64,000 bases of DNA from Eoetvoesiella caeni (GCF_003315175.1 NZ_QNRQ01000018.1:1-64000); one strand, 5' to 3'; numbered from the stretch's first letter, positions 42,526 through 52,229 are shown. Notes: generated by a model not told the origin, from the sequence alone. Numbers and translations are program-made.

Positions 42526-43067
42526 ATACCTCCGTTTCGCCTGCCGCTGACGCGGGGACGGCGACATCGCTGCCGCCATCCGCCGTGCTTGCCTTGCAGG
42601 CCAACCGCGCACCGCTGACATGGGTGGCGCTGGCCACAATCGAACCCCACTTCAATCTTTACCTGCGTTTTGGCGAGCCGGCACATACGCTGCGGCTGGA
42701 CCGTTGGCGACGCTGGGCAGTGTTTCTGCCGGGCGCGGTGCTTTGCCGCGTCCGCTGGCAGGCCAACGACTACGGCACGGTGCGCTGGCAACTTATGGTG
42801 ATGCAGGCCTGCACACCGATGGATGCAGCGCAGCGCATCCTCGGCGTGCAGCCCGGCGCGCGCCTGCTGCTGCACGTCGAAGGCCATCATCCAGTCCGTT
42901 CGGTGTTGGAACGTATTGACGCCATCGAGGCGCGGGGGATTGCCCCCGCCGCCGTCTCGCCCGCGTACTGGCGCACGCTCGCCAATCGGCTGGCGGCTCG
43001 TTTGCCGCTACCCGACTACACCGCTGAGCGGCACGCCGCCTGGTTGGCCGGAAGGATGCGGCCATGA
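42522..43067 (+). CDS. DUF2840 family protein
   Basis: 181 residues. The DUF2840 core (NLYLRFGEPAHTLRLDRWRRWAVFLPGAVLCRVRWQANDYGT, then QPGARLLLHVEGHHPVR) is intact. The family is found only in transfer modules of this type, next to traF; function unknown. The start overlaps the previous stop (ATGA) and the stop overlaps the next gene by 4 bases. A longer frame in the same phase from 42036 reads back through parA and is a shadow. Confidence 0.78.
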   Translation: MNTSVSPAADAGTATSLPPSAVLALQANRAPLTWVALATIEPHFNLYLRFGEPAHTLRLDRWRRWAVFLPGAVLCRVRWQANDYGTVRWQLMVMQACTPMDAAQRILGVQPGARLLLHVEGHHPVRSVLERIDAIEARGIAPAAVSPAYWRTLANRLAARLPLPDYTAERHAAWLAGRMRP

Positions 43068-43651
43068 GCAGGATTTGCACTGCTGGCCCTGCGCAGCAAC
43101 CTCGCTCACGCTGGCGTGCTCGCATCGTGCTAGCGGGCTTCGCCGCCGTCGGCCTCGCAGCACTGGCCTGGACGGCTTTCATGCAGCCGCTACCGCGCCT
43201 GATCTATAACCCGTCCGACAGCGTGGCAGTCGGCTGGTATCGCGTCGAACCGTTCCAATATCAGTCCGGCTCGCTGCCCCATCGGCTGGAAGTGGGTAGC
43301 ATCGTTCTGACCCGATTGCCTGCCGACGCCGCCGCGCTGGCCGCGCAGCGCGGCTACCTGCCAGGACATATCCCGCTACTTAAACATGTGGGCGCGGTCG
43401 CGCCGCAACACGTCTGCATCATCGACGGTCAGGTACGTATCGACGGCGTACCGGTGGCCGCCGCGCTACCTACCGACCGGCTGGGCCGCCCACTGGCATC
43501 CTGGCCGCAGTGCCGGCCATTGATGGCGGGCGAACTGTTCTTGTTGAGCGCCACGAATCCGGCCTCGTTCGACAGCCGCTATTTTGGCCCGATCAGCGCA
43601 GCCGCCGTGATCGGCATCGCGCATCCGATCTGGCATGAGGTGCAGCCATGA
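43064..43651 (+). CDS. traF: TraF-type signal peptidase (S26 family)
   Basis: 195 residues. One membrane helix at about 21-40 is followed by NPSDSVAVGWYRV, whose Ser53 fits the nucleophile, and LLKHVGA with Lys107 as general base. S26 TraF processes and cyclises the TrbC pilin in IncP-type systems, so its expected substrate is the trbC product near 59,100. It is the last of the coupled genes that start with parA. Confidence 0.82.
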   Translation: MSRICTAGPAQQPRSRWRARIVLAGFAAVGLAALAWTAFMQPLPRLIYNPSDSVAVGWYRVEPFQYQSGSLPHRLEVGSIVLTRLPADAAALAAQRGYLPGHIPLLKHVGAVAPQHVCIIDGQVRIDGVPVAAALPTDRLGRPLASWPQCRPLMAGELFLLSATNPASFDSRYFGPISAAAVIGIAHPIWHEVQP

Positions 43652-44135
43652 CGATCGCCGATTTAATGCACGTCGCGCTGCATGTCATCGTGCTATCAGG
43701 CGTGTCTTCCTTGGGGCTGCCGTCATGTCGTTGCGTCTGCCGTGCTGGCGCCAATCCTGTGTATTGGATACTGCGCGCCGCGCGACCTCCGGCGCGGCCC
43801 TCCCACGTGCAGGCGTCTTGTCTCGAACGCGCCTGGTCTGCGGCCCCTGGAGCATCCATCGGCGCGTTCGCCGGTGTGCGGGCTGCCCGCAGCGCTGCGC
43901 CACCGGGCCGCCGACGCCGGGAGCGAAAGCGACAAGCAAAGGCGGAAGGCAAGACAAAAGGGGGCGGCACCCAGACGCCCGCAAAGCCAGTCTGCACATG
44001 GGGGTGGCGCGGCACGATGCGGCGTTGCCGCCGTGCCGCTGGGGGCGTGATTCCCGCGCCAAGACGGGGCTGGCCGCGTGCTCCACACGACCGGCTACGC
44101 CACAACTGCATTCAGAACTTATAGAGAGCGTAGCC
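43652..44135 (+). other. GC-rich region before the relaxase gene, candidate oriT location
   Basis: 484 bases between traF and the relaxase. CCAAT-CCTGTGT-ATTGG (43751-43767) is an inverted repeat whose loop carries ATCCTG, the core of IncP-like nick sites, although the flanks do not match RP4. A partial origin iteron lies at 43689. A frame at 43648 overlaps the traF stop (ATGA) and runs to 44124, but its Arg/Ala/Pro/Gly-rich product does not look like a protein, so it is not annotated. Confidence 0.4.
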
Positions 44136-46139
44136 ATGAGCGACCGCCGCGATGATGATTTCCGGGTGCGTCCCAGCGCCCCGAAGAACCGGAGCAAGGG
44201 CCAAGGCCAAGGTTTTATTGCCAAGGTACTCAAGCAGACCGGCAAGGCCAGCGGGGGCAAGTCCTCAATGCGCCATTCCACAGCCGGTGGCTGCAGCGTA
44301 CGCGCTGGCCAGCGTCCCGGCGCACGCCTGGGGCGCGGCCATACGGCGGCACGATTCGCAGGCGCCAATCTCACGCCATTCTCGCGGCGCGTGACCATCA
44401 AGACGCTGCTGGTGAATCAGCAACGTGCCAGCCCCCAGTCGCTTGCCAAGCACCTGCGATACATCGAACGCGATGGCGCGGGCCGTGATGGTGAACCGGG
44501 CCAGGCCTATGGGCCACAGACGGACGTCGCCGATCTGGATGCCTTCAAGGAACGCTGCGCAGACGACCGGCATCATTTCCGCTTCATCGTCTCGCCCGAA
44601 GATGGCGCGGAGCTGGATGACCTGCGCACTTACACCCGACATCTGGTGAACCGCATGGAAGCAGACTTGGGGACGCGCTTGGATTGGGTGGCGGTGGATC
44701 ATTGGAATACCGATAATCCGCATACTCACCTGATCGTGCGCGGGCGCGACGATACCGGCCAAGACCTCATCATTGCGGGTGACTATATCGCCCAGGGCTT
44801 GCGTCATCGCGCTTCTGAACTGGCGACCGAATGGCTGGGGCCACGCACCGAGCGGGAAATCCAGCAGACCATGCGGCGTGAAGTGGAACAGGAGCGGTGG
44901 ACAAGCTTGGATCGAACTCTACGACGCGAGATCGGCGAGGATGGGCGGGTGCATATCCAGCGCTTCAATGAACCGACCTTGCAACGCCAGCGCCTGCTGT
45001 TGATCGGTCGTCTGCAACACTTGCAGCGCCTGGGGCTGGCCAACGAAATACAGCCCGGCACCTGGGCCATGCATGTCGATGCCGAAAAAGCCTTGCGCGC
45101 CCTGGGCGAACGCGGCGACATCATCCGCACCATGCAGCGGGCCATGAGCGGAAAACAACGTGAACTTGCCGTGTTCGAGCCGGGCCAAGACGACGATGGG
45201 GGTGGCCGCGCCATCGTTGGGCGCGTGGCGGCCAAGGGGCTGGCCGACGAGTTGCACGACCGGGGCTATCTGGTGATCGACGGCGTGGATGGCAAAGCGT
45301 ACTATGTTGCGCTCAATGCGCGTGACGAACCGGCCAACTATCCGACCGGTGCGGTGGTGGAAGTGAAGGGTTCCGCTGATATCCGGGCTGCCGACCGCAA
45401 CATCGCGACACTGGCAAGCGATGGCTTGTACCGCACTGATCATCATCTGGCGATTGAACAAGGCCGAGCCAAGGCGGGACGCTACCCTCAGGAAGTGGTC
45501 GCATCTCACGTTCGCCGGCTGGAAGCCTTGCGCCGCGCCGGCATTGTGGAGCGCGTAGCCGAAGGACTATGGAAAGTGCCGGGCGATCTGCCCGAACAAG
45601 GTCGTCAATATGATGCGCAACGCGTGGGTGGTGTGGCGGTGGAACTGAAATCACCCCTGCCGATCGAACGGCAGGCCCGCGTGATCGGGGCCACTTGGCT
45701 CGACCAGCAACTGATCGGCGGCGGCAAGGGCTTGGGGGATGTGGGTTTTGGGGGCGAGGCCAAGCAGGCCATGCAGAAAAGGGCTGGCTTTCTTGAAGAA
45801 CAGGGGTTGGCACAGCGACGCGGGCAGCGTGTGATCCTTGCCCGGAACCTGCTCGGTACGTTGCGCAATCGGGAACTGGCGCAGGCGGCCAAGGACATCG
45901 CCGCCGACACTGGCTTGGAGTACCGACCGACGGCAGACGGGCAGCGCGTGGCGGGCATCTACCGGCGCAGCGTCATGCTCGCCAGTGGACGTTACGCCAT
46001 GCTCGTCGATGGTATGGGGTTCAACCTAGTGCCGTGGAGCCCGGTACTCAAGGAGCGGCTGGAGCAGGAAATTGCTGTGACTGTGCGTGGTGGCCGGACT
46101 TCTTGGGAACTCGGAGTGCGCCGGGGTCTTTCTGTCTGA
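44136..46139 (+). CDS. Relaxase with DUF3363 (MOB_P-like, RlxS type)
   Basis: 667 residues. The relaxase domain is in the first 230: KTLLVNQQRASPQSLAKHLRYIER, HHFRFIVSPEDG at 146-157, and the three-histidine metal site HW-NTDNPHTHL (189-199). DUF3363 follows with RLQHLQRLGLANEIQPG and a long C-terminal part. The enzyme nicks oriT, binds the strand and leads it to TraG. The ATG at 44136 replaces a longer frame from 43635 that overlaps traF. It is the last gene before the cargo. Confidence 0.83.
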   Translation: MSDRRDDDFRVRPSAPKNRSKGQGQGFIAKVLKQTGKASGGKSSMRHSTAGGCSVRAGQRPGARLGRGHTAARFAGANLTPFSRRVTIKTLLVNQQRASPQSLAKHLRYIERDGAGRDGEPGQAYGPQTDVADLDAFKERCADDRHHFRFIVSPEDGAELDDLRTYTRHLVNRMEADLGTRLDWVAVDHWNTDNPHTHLIVRGRDDTGQDLIIAGDYIAQGLRHRASELATEWLGPRTEREIQQTMRREVEQERWTSLDRTLRREIGEDGRVHIQRFNEPTLQRQRLLLIGRLQHLQRLGLANEIQPGTWAMHVDAEKALRALGERGDIIRTMQRAMSGKQRELAVFEPGQDDDGGGRAIVGRVAAKGLADELHDRGYLVIDGVDGKAYYVALNARDEPANYPTGAVVEVKGSADIRAADRNIATLASDGLYRTDHHLAIEQGRAKAGRYPQEVVASHVRRLEALRRAGIVERVAEGLWKVPGDLPEQGRQYDAQRVGGVAVELKSPLPIERQARVIGATWLDQQLIGGGKGLGDVGFGGEAKQAMQKRAGFLEEQGLAQRRGQRVILARNLLGTLRNRELAQAAKDIAADTGLEYRPTADGQRVAGIYRRSVMLASGRYAMLVDGMGFNLVPWSPVLKERLEQEIAVTVRGGRTSWELGVRRGLSV

Positions 46140-46217
46140 TGGCTTTTAAGCCAGAGTGCTAAAAATAGGTACCCGTGTCCTGCACGGCCAATGCCTCTAT
46201 GCATTTGGGTCGTGTTC

Positions 46218-46679
46218 TTAACGCTCCCCGTAAAATCGCTTAACGAACGGCTGACGGAAATTTTGGTGGCAAGCTAAACAGCTTTGTTGTGTTTTTGAGA
46301 ACGCTTCGATAACTCTTTGACCATCTGCTTGCTTTGCCGCTTCGCCCATTTCTGTAGCCGCCTCCTGAACCTGCATATCAAAGCTTCGAAATTCTCCCGC
46401 ATCAGATCCAAGCCAAGTGAGAATCTGCACCTTTTCCAACATCGGTGGTTCGGCATGGTGGGAAATTTTCGGTGCTAGCTCCGCAATTAGTGCCCAGTCT
46501 TCCTTAGAAATTGCGCCAGTCACTGCTTCCATATCATGGCCAAGTTTTTCCATTACGGTACGAAGACTCATGGGTTCTTCGGCTTGTTCGGTCTGCGCAT
46601 TAAGACTCGTGGTGTACGCAGCCAGAATTACCGAGAAGAAAGTTTTAAGCAAAGTGTGAGTTTTCAAGAAGTTGTTCAT
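46218..46679 (-). CDS. Cytochrome c-like protein with C-terminal CxxCH
   Basis: 153 residues. A signal peptide (FFSVILAAYTTSLNA, cut near residue 28) directs it to the periplasm. The haem-binding CLACHQNFR lies at the very C-terminus (about 135-143), as in cytochromes c', and the body is helical (GEFRSFDMQVQEAATEMGEAA). Electron transfer or gas binding is expected. Adjacent genes do not clarify its role. Base use is less GC-rich than the transfer genes, fitting imported cargo. Confidence 0.7.
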   Translation of the reverse strand: MNNFLKTHTLLKTFFSVILAAYTTSLNAQTEQAEEPMSLRTVMEKLGHDMEAVTGAISKEDWALIAELAPKISHHAEPPMLEKVQILTWLGSDAGEFRSFDMQVQEAATEMGEAAKQADGQRVIEAFSKTQQSCLACHQNFRQPFVKRFYGER

Positions 46680-46758
46680 GGAGTTCTCAATGTTTGTTAT
46701 GAAGGCATGTCGTTATGGGTTTTGTAGAGATGGAAGTTTTGGATGGCTGCTAAGAGCG

Positions 46759-48180
46759 TTAAACGTGTTTTTTAGGGGCAGATAGAAAATTCGGCCAAAG
46801 TACCTCATGACCATGTTCGGGTACAGTCACTTGCCAATCGAGAATTTTTCTCAAGGTATCAGCCAGTGTTTGCGACGCTGTGGGTTCTCCATGTACGACA
46901 AATGTTTGCGCCGGTGGTCTCTCGAAAGCTGCTGCCCAAGCCAATAGAGCATCTTGGTCGGCGTGTGCTGAAAGACTATCAACAGAGAAAATGGAAGCCC
47001 TTACCGGGATATCTTCGTCGAGTATGCGTACTTGTTTTGCACCGTCTACCAAACGTCTACCAAGCGTGCCCTTGGCCTGGAACCCAGGGATGATCACGCT
47101 GCATTCTTGCCGTGGCAAGTTATGATGTAAGTGGTGACGGATGCGCCCAGCTTCGCACATGCCGCTTGCAGAGATAATAATGGCGCCGGATCGGACTCGG
47201 TTCAGTACTTTGGATTCGTTAACATTGGCAGTGAAGTGTAAATAGGGTAAGTCGTGCTCCAGAGCGTGCCATTCTGCGAGATGTTTGGCCTCTTCGTTAA
47301 ATAGTTCGATATGCTCGCGTGTAATGCTCGTCACGGCTGTCGCCATCGCCGAGTCAACAAATATCTTGGGAGGTCGAAGTCGCCCCTCGAGAGTAAGTCG
47401 GTGTAATTGATAGATAATCTGTTGAGCGCGTCCGACTGCGAACGCTGGGATGATGACGTTTCCGCCTCGTTCAAAAAGGGTGTTTTCAACAATGGAAACC
47501 ATGTCGTTTTCGGTCGCAGTCAAACTCTGATGTCGACGGTTTCCGTATGTCGACTCTATAACGAGGATGTCAGCATTTTTTATTGAAGTAGGGTCTTGTA
47601 AGATCTGACGTCCAGGTTGGCCAAGGTCGCCGCTGAACACAAGCTTTGTCGGGTAACTGTATTCGGTGATCCAGATTTCGATAATGGCTGACCCGAGAAT
47701 GTGCCCGGCATTACGGAACCGACACTGTACTGTTGCATGTGGGGAAAACTTTTGATCGTAGTCCACCCGCTTGGTTTGACAAAGGCATTTCCGAGCATCA
47801 TCCAAGGTATAAATTGGTGATGCTGTTGTCTTGTGCACACGTTGTACGGCATTGCACCTGGCATCGCTTTCTTGAATGTGAGCGCTATCGGGGAGTATCA
47901 CGCTGAGTAAATCTGTTGTTGCCTTCGTGGCGTAAATTGGCCCTTTGAAGCCAGAGCGGGTGAGCTTGGGCAGTAAGCCACAGTGGTCGACATGGGCGTG
48001 TGTAAGCAACACGAAATCAATGGAAGTCGGATCGAATTTGAATGGCTTGTTATTACGTTCGGCTGCCTCCTGCCCACCTTGCACCATGCCGCAGTCGACC
48101 AGGAAACGAGTGTTGTTCGTTTCCACCAAAAAACATGAGCCAGTAACTTCGCTCGCTGCACCCAGAAAACTCAATTTCAT
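46759..48180 (-). CDS. Beta-CASP metallo-beta-lactamase-fold RNA hydrolase
   Basis: 473 residues. The MBL metal motif LTHAHVDHCGLLPKL lies near residue 58; further markers are STYGNRRH near 210 and the beta-CASP region with SGMCEAGRIRHHLHHNL and PGFQAKGTLGRRL. The protein ends with the AHADQDALLAWA and FVVHGE motifs of the CPSF/Ysh1-type RNA nuclease group. Bacterial members cut RNA. Such genes ride on mobile elements with unclear purpose. It ends about 80 bases before the cytochrome gene and follows a DUF2892 gene. Confidence 0.78.
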   Translation of the reverse strand: MKLSFLGAASEVTGSCFLVETNNTRFLVDCGMVQGGQEAAERNNKPFKFDPTSIDFVLLTHAHVDHCGLLPKLTRSGFKGPIYATKATTDLLSVILPDSAHIQESDARCNAVQRVHKTTASPIYTLDDARKCLCQTKRVDYDQKFSPHATVQCRFRNAGHILGSAIIEIWITEYSYPTKLVFSGDLGQPGRQILQDPTSIKNADILVIESTYGNRRHQSLTATENDMVSIVENTLFERGGNVIIPAFAVGRAQQIIYQLHRLTLEGRLRPPKIFVDSAMATAVTSITREHIELFNEEAKHLAEWHALEHDLPYLHFTANVNESKVLNRVRSGAIIISASGMCEAGRIRHHLHHNLPRQECSVIIPGFQAKGTLGRRLVDGAKQVRILDEDIPVRASIFSVDSLSAHADQDALLAWAAAFERPPAQTFVVHGEPTASQTLADTLRKILDWQVTVPEHGHEVLWPNFLSAPKKHV

Positions 48181-48187
48181 TGAACAC

Positions 48188-48391
48188 TCACTCTGGCTTG
48201 TGTCGTGAGCAGGTGTTACGGCCTAACAAACGGTATCCTGGGCAGCGGCCGATCAAACCGGTGGCCAAGGGCATGACTCCTATCAGTCCCAGCCAGCGCC
48301 ACGGTGTGTCGAGCCAGAATGGCAGACTTAACAACACAAGGCCAATGACGATACGTATCAGGCGGTCGATATTTCCGACATTAGTTCCCAT
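48188..48391 (-). CDS. DUF2892 membrane protein
   Basis: 67 residues. NVGNIDRLIRIVIGLVLLSLPFW, a second hydrophobic stretch and CPGYRLLG at the end are the YgaP-type DUF2892 pattern: two membrane helices with a conserved CP motif. Its start overlaps the outer-membrane factor stop by 11 bases and it is followed 7 bases later by the MBL gene, so it is in the same operon. Confidence 0.75.
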   Translation of the reverse strand: MGTNVGNIDRLIRIVIGLVLLSLPFWLDTPWRWLGLIGVMPLATGLIGRCPGYRLLGRNTCSRHKPE

Positions 48392-49940
48392 GGCTAATCT
48401 CCTTTTGTGTTTGAGCTAGGGTTTTGTAGATGCGGTAATGCTCTTCGGCCGATGGAGGTGTCAACGCCGGCTTTTCGGGTGCATTCCAACCTCCACCCAA
48501 TGCTTTGTACAAAGCAATCATTTGTACGGCTGCGTTCAGCTGGGCGTGCGCCACTGCTTTTTCTGCGTCGTGGTAGTTGCGCTGAACAACCAGCAGTTCG
48601 ATCAGCGTTATGTCGCCCGCGGCGTAGCGCGTTCTGCTGCGTTCGTAACTGGTACGAGATGCGTGTAACGCGGCGGTACGACGTTCCAGGCTCGCAAGCC
48701 CTGCGTGGTAGTCGCTTATTGTGCGTTCGGCATCCCCCAAGGCAGTTAGTACGGCCTGCTCATAGGCCCATGCAGCTTGATGTGCAGCGGCCTCGCTGGC
48801 CCGGATCTCTGCACGCACCCGACCACCGTCGAACAGCCTCCAGGACACCAACGGCAGGACGGAGAAGCGAGAACTGGATGGGTCAAACCAGTTTCCTGTA
48901 CTGAGTGCCTGAAACCCGCCGCCGAAGCCAATTGTTAACTTTGGGAACAATTCGGCCGTTGCAACGCCAATGTCGGCGGTGCTTGCAGCCAGGTGCCGTT
49001 CTGCGGCCAGAACGTCGGGTCGTCGGCGCAGGATGTCGGCGCGCTCACCGATGGGCAAGGTTCGTAATGTGAGTGAGCCCATTTGACCGTCAAGCAAATA
49101 AAGCTCACGTTCCGGCGGTGAACCTAGCAGTACGCCTAGACTAAGCATCGCAGCGCGTTGGCGCGCCTGGATGTCGGGTAAAAGTGCGTTGGCGGTGGCC
49201 CACTGTGCATAGGCAACGTCGACATCGGTGGCCGAGACATCTCCTTGCGTATGTCGCAGGCGGGTCAGTTCGAGTGTTTGCTGCAACGTATCCAGTGTGG
49301 ATGTCTGAACACGTAGTTCGTGCTCAGCGCCAACGGCTGTGAACCATGCCCTTGCCACTTCTGCGATGATGCGTATGCGCACTCCCTGAGCTTCGGCTTC
49401 GGTGGCCTGCAGCCGTGCGTGCGCGCCTTCCAGGGCGCGTTGCCTGGCGCCAAACAGATCGACCTCCCACGCTGCGTCAAAGCCTGCATCGTAAATAGTT
49501 TGCGTGGCGTCCAGGCCGGGCATCGAGTTGATCGGTAAGGGGCCATTTTCACTTTGTCGCTGCCGGTTGACGCTGGCGCCGATTTCGACAACAGGCAACC
49601 GCTCACCCGCAATCCGATCACGCATGGCGCGTGCCTCGTCGATCTTGCCTGCTGCTTGTCTCAGATCCAGGTTTTGTGTCAGAGCGGTGGCAATCAAACG
49701 ATCCAGCACCGGATCGTTTAACTCAGACCACCAATTGCTTAGGTTCGCTTGACCGGATGCGTTGGCCAGTGGTAGCGACCACCCCTCACCGCTATCAACC
49801 GGCGGCTCCTGATAATCGGGGCCGACAGTGGCGCAGGCAGTCAGTAACAGACAAGCTGCGGTCAGCGTGGCAAGGCGCAGGCGGCTGCGAGTTCGATACA
49901 GGGCGCTGTTAGGCGAATGGCTGGTTATCATGAATGTCAT
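48381..49940 (-). CDS. Outer-membrane efflux lipoprotein (NodT/OprM type)
   Basis: 519 residues. The signal ends in the lipobox LLTACATVGPDYQEP, so Cys is lipid-anchored. Two repeats of coiled-coil and barrel sequence follow (GKIDEARAMRDRIAGERLP; SFRLFDGG-type VSWRLFDGGRVRAEIRASEAAA), the trimeric OMF fold. The ATG at 49940 overlaps the permease stop (ATGA), and a longer frame to 50009 is rejected. It should form the exit duct for the ABC-2 pump encoded upstream. Confidence 0.82.
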   Translation of the reverse strand: MTFMITSHSPNSALYRTRSRLRLATLTAACLLLTACATVGPDYQEPPVDSGEGWSLPLANASGQANLSNWWSELNDPVLDRLIATALTQNLDLRQAAGKIDEARAMRDRIAGERLPVVEIGASVNRQRQSENGPLPINSMPGLDATQTIYDAGFDAAWEVDLFGARQRALEGAHARLQATEAEAQGVRIRIIAEVARAWFTAVGAEHELRVQTSTLDTLQQTLELTRLRHTQGDVSATDVDVAYAQWATANALLPDIQARQRAAMLSLGVLLGSPPERELYLLDGQMGSLTLRTLPIGERADILRRRPDVLAAERHLAASTADIGVATAELFPKLTIGFGGGFQALSTGNWFDPSSSRFSVLPLVSWRLFDGGRVRAEIRASEAAAHQAAWAYEQAVLTALGDAERTISDYHAGLASLERRTAALHASRTSYERSRTRYAAGDITLIELLVVQRNYHDAEKAVAHAQLNAAVQMIALYKALGGGWNAPEKPALTPPSAEEHYRIYKTLAQTQKEISHGN

Positions 49941-51055
49941 TGCAAGCGTCCTCGGACGAATACGGTGGACATCGTCAGAGTGACCAAGGCAATAAGCGCT
50001 AGTGGCCAAAGGCTTGCGAAGATGTCAGCAGGCGGCATGGCCTTAAGAAAACTGCCCTCGACGATGATCAGGAAGTGAGTCAGGGGAATAGCCTGTGCCA
50101 GCCATTGCAGAAACAACGGCATGTTTTCCACCGGCGTGGCGAACCCTGACATCAGTACCGCTGGTACACCTATAGCAAATGCGCCCAGGATGGCTTGCTG
50201 CTGGGTCATGCTGACGGCGGAAATCATCAGGCCGATGCCCACCACTGACAGGATGAACAGCACAAGGCTGGTCAGCAGCAGGACAAAGGAGCCTGTAAAG
50301 GGAATCCCGAACAGGAACACGCCTGCGCTGATCATGAACAGGCCCAGCAGGGTGCCGATGGCCAGGGCTGGCAGCGATTTTGAGATGATGATTTCCGGCG
50401 TCGAGGTCGGCGATACGAGCAATTGGTCGAATGTGCCCAATTCGCGTTCGCGGGCAATCGACAGCGAGGTGATCAAGAGTGCGCTGAACAGGGCCAGGAT
50501 GCCGCTAAGGCCGGGCACGATGAACCAGCGGTAAATCAGGTTCGGGTTGAACCAGTGGCGGGTCACCACCGGGATTGGTATTTGCGCCTCGGGCACGACC
50601 GTGGCGCCGACGTCAGCCGCGATGGTAGACAGGTAGCTGACCGTAATCTGTCCTGAGTTGCTGCGCCGACCGTCAACCAATACTTGTGCCATACCGCTGC
50701 CGCCGGCCGCAATCGTGCGGGAAAAGTCTGCGGGTATGGAAAGGGCGGCAATGACTTCGCCTCGGTCGATCAAGGTATGCAATTGTTGCCGGTTGTCAAT
50801 ACGGTGCAGATGGGTGATGAAGTCGGCATTGTCCAGACGCTGGATCAGTTCGTACGACCATCTTCCAGAATCCTGGTTGTAGACGGCGACGTCGATATTG
50901 CGGACTTCCAGCGTGGCGGCAAAGGCGAACACCAGCAGTTGCAAGATGGGTGGCACGAACACCACCATGCGGCTGCGTGGGTCACGCAGCACGCTAAGCA
51001 CCTCTTTGATGAACTGGGCGCGCAGGCGGGTGAATGAAAATGCGGAGGCGAACAC
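49937..51055 (-). CDS. ABC-2 type permease, second of two
   Basis: About 372 residues. A membrane helix near the N-terminus (VVFVPPILQLLVFAFAATLEV) is followed by a large periplasmic domain (about 45-165) and five helices, including FDQLLVSPTSTPEIIISKSLPALAIG, the YhhJ/YbhR-type layout. The GTG at 51055 has GGAG 8 bases upstream; a longer frame to 51094 starts inside the previous gene. It pairs with the adjacent permease to form the pump's transmembrane part. Confidence 0.82.
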   Translation of the reverse strand: MFASAFSFTRLRAQFIKEVLSVLRDPRSRMVVFVPPILQLLVFAFAATLEVRNIDVAVYNQDSGRWSYELIQRLDNADFITHLHRIDNRQQLHTLIDRGEVIAALSIPADFSRTIAAGGSGMAQVLVDGRRSNSGQITVSYLSTIAADVGATVVPEAQIPIPVVTRHWFNPNLIYRWFIVPGLSGILALFSALLITSLSIARERELGTFDQLLVSPTSTPEIIISKSLPALAIGTLLGLFMISAGVFLFGIPFTGSFVLLLTSLVLFILSVVGIGLMISAVSMTQQQAILGAFAIGVPAVLMSGFATPVENMPLFLQWLAQAIPLTHFLIIVEGSFLKAMPPADIFASLWPLALIALVTLTMSTVFVRGRLQ

Positions 51056-51059
51056 GGCG

Positions 51060-52229
51060 TTACTCCAGGTTCTTGCGCGTGGCACGCTTGGCAATCATGA
51101 AGAACAGCACCCCGATTGCCGCCATGGCTGCCAGGTTAGGAACGAACACCGCCCAGACGTCTCCGGCCAGGAATACGGTTTTCAGTGAATCAACAAAGTA
51201 GCGTGCAGGCACCAGCAGTGTGATGGTCCGGATCCACGCGGGCATGGCGTCGATTTCATACAGAAAGCCCGACAGCATGAAGGCCGGCAAAAAACCTGTG
51301 AAGAGCGCGATTTGTGCCGCGAGGAACTGATTGCGCGCCAGCGATGAGATGAGCAAACCCTGCCCTAGCGCCGGCACCATGAACACCGCCGACAACAGCA
51401 TCAATGCGGTCAGCGAGCCCCGCAACGGAACGTTGAAAACAAACACCGCAAGCGCTGTTGCACCCAGCGTGGACAATATGCCAAGCACGAAATACGGCAG
51501 CAGCTTGCCGATGAGAATTTCGGCCACGGAAGCTGGGGTGGACAACACCGCCTCCATCGTGCCGCGTTCCCACTCGCGCGCTACGACCAGCGCGGTGAGC
51601 ATCGTGCCGATGATGGTCATCACGATGGCGATGGCACCAGGAACCAGAGCCCGTCGGCTTTCAAGCTCGGCATTGAACCAGTAGCGCGGTTCGAGCACGA
51701 CGGCTTGAGGCGGCGCACCGACATCGAGCCCGGTCCGCCACGACTGCACAACGCCTCGTGAGTAGTTCTCGACATAATTGGCGGTGTTGGGATACGAGCC
51801 GTCGGTGATGATCTGTACGAGCGGTTCGCTATTCCTTAGCGCCATGCGCTGCTCGAAGTCTTGCGGGATGACGACATAACCGCGCAGTTCGCCCGACACC
51901 AGTTTGTTGTCGACTTCCCGGCGATCATGGACGAAGTGCGCATCCAGATAGTCGGTGGCAGCGAACGCGGCTGCCAGAGCCTGGGCCGAAGCCCCTTCCG
52001 ATTCCATCACGACACCGATACGAACCTGCTTGGCGTCCAGCGACACCGCGTAGGCAAACAGAAGGAGCAAGACCACAGGCAATACAAAAGCAATCAGCAG
52101 TGTTGAAGGGTCACGCAACGCTTGAAGGCTTTCTTTGTAAATCAAGGCCCGTAAGCGTTGCAGGTCAAAGCGACGTAGGTCCGCGGCGGGCCCAAGTGTT
52201 TCGCTTGATCGAGGCGTCGAAATGTTCAT
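51060..52229 (-). CDS. ABC-2 type permease, first of two
   Basis: 389 residues. Same plan as its neighbour: an N-terminal helix (LLIAFVLPVVLLLLFAYAVSLDA), a periplasmic domain with QRMALRNSEPLVQIITDGSYPNTANY, and a C-terminal helical block with WERGTMEAVLSTPASVAEILIGKLLPY. It overlaps the ATPase gene by 4 bases (ATGA), a sign of coupled translation. Substrate unknown; YbhF-type pumps expel cationic drugs or dyes. Confidence 0.82.
   Translation of the reverse strand: MNISTPRSSETLGPAADLRRFDLQRLRALIYKESLQALRDPSTLLIAFVLPVVLLLLFAYAVSLDAKQVRIGVVMESEGASAQALAAAFAATDYLDAHFVHDRREVDNKLVSGELRGYVVIPQDFEQRMALRNSEPLVQIITDGSYPNTANYVENYSRGVVQSWRTGLDVGAPPQAVVLEPRYWFNAELESRRALVPGAIAIVMTIIGTMLTALVVAREWERGTMEAVLSTPASVAEILIGKLLPYFVLGILSTLGATALAVFVFNVPLRGSLTALMLLSAVFMVPALGQGLLISSLARNQFLAAQIALFTGFLPAFMLSGFLYEIDAMPAWIRTITLLVPARYFVDSLKTVFLAGDVWAVFVPNLAAMAAIGVLFFMIAKRATRKNLE

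Noticed and set aside
43648-44124. Frame of 158 residues overlapping the traF stop by ATGA
   Set aside because: The overlap is suggestive, but the Arg/Ala/Gly/Pro-rich product resembles translated GC-rich non-coding DNA, and the region is a better oriT candidate.
43635-44135. Longer N-terminus for the relaxase
   Set aside because: The added 167 residues overlap traF and have no relaxase features; the ATG at 44136 gives a standard start.
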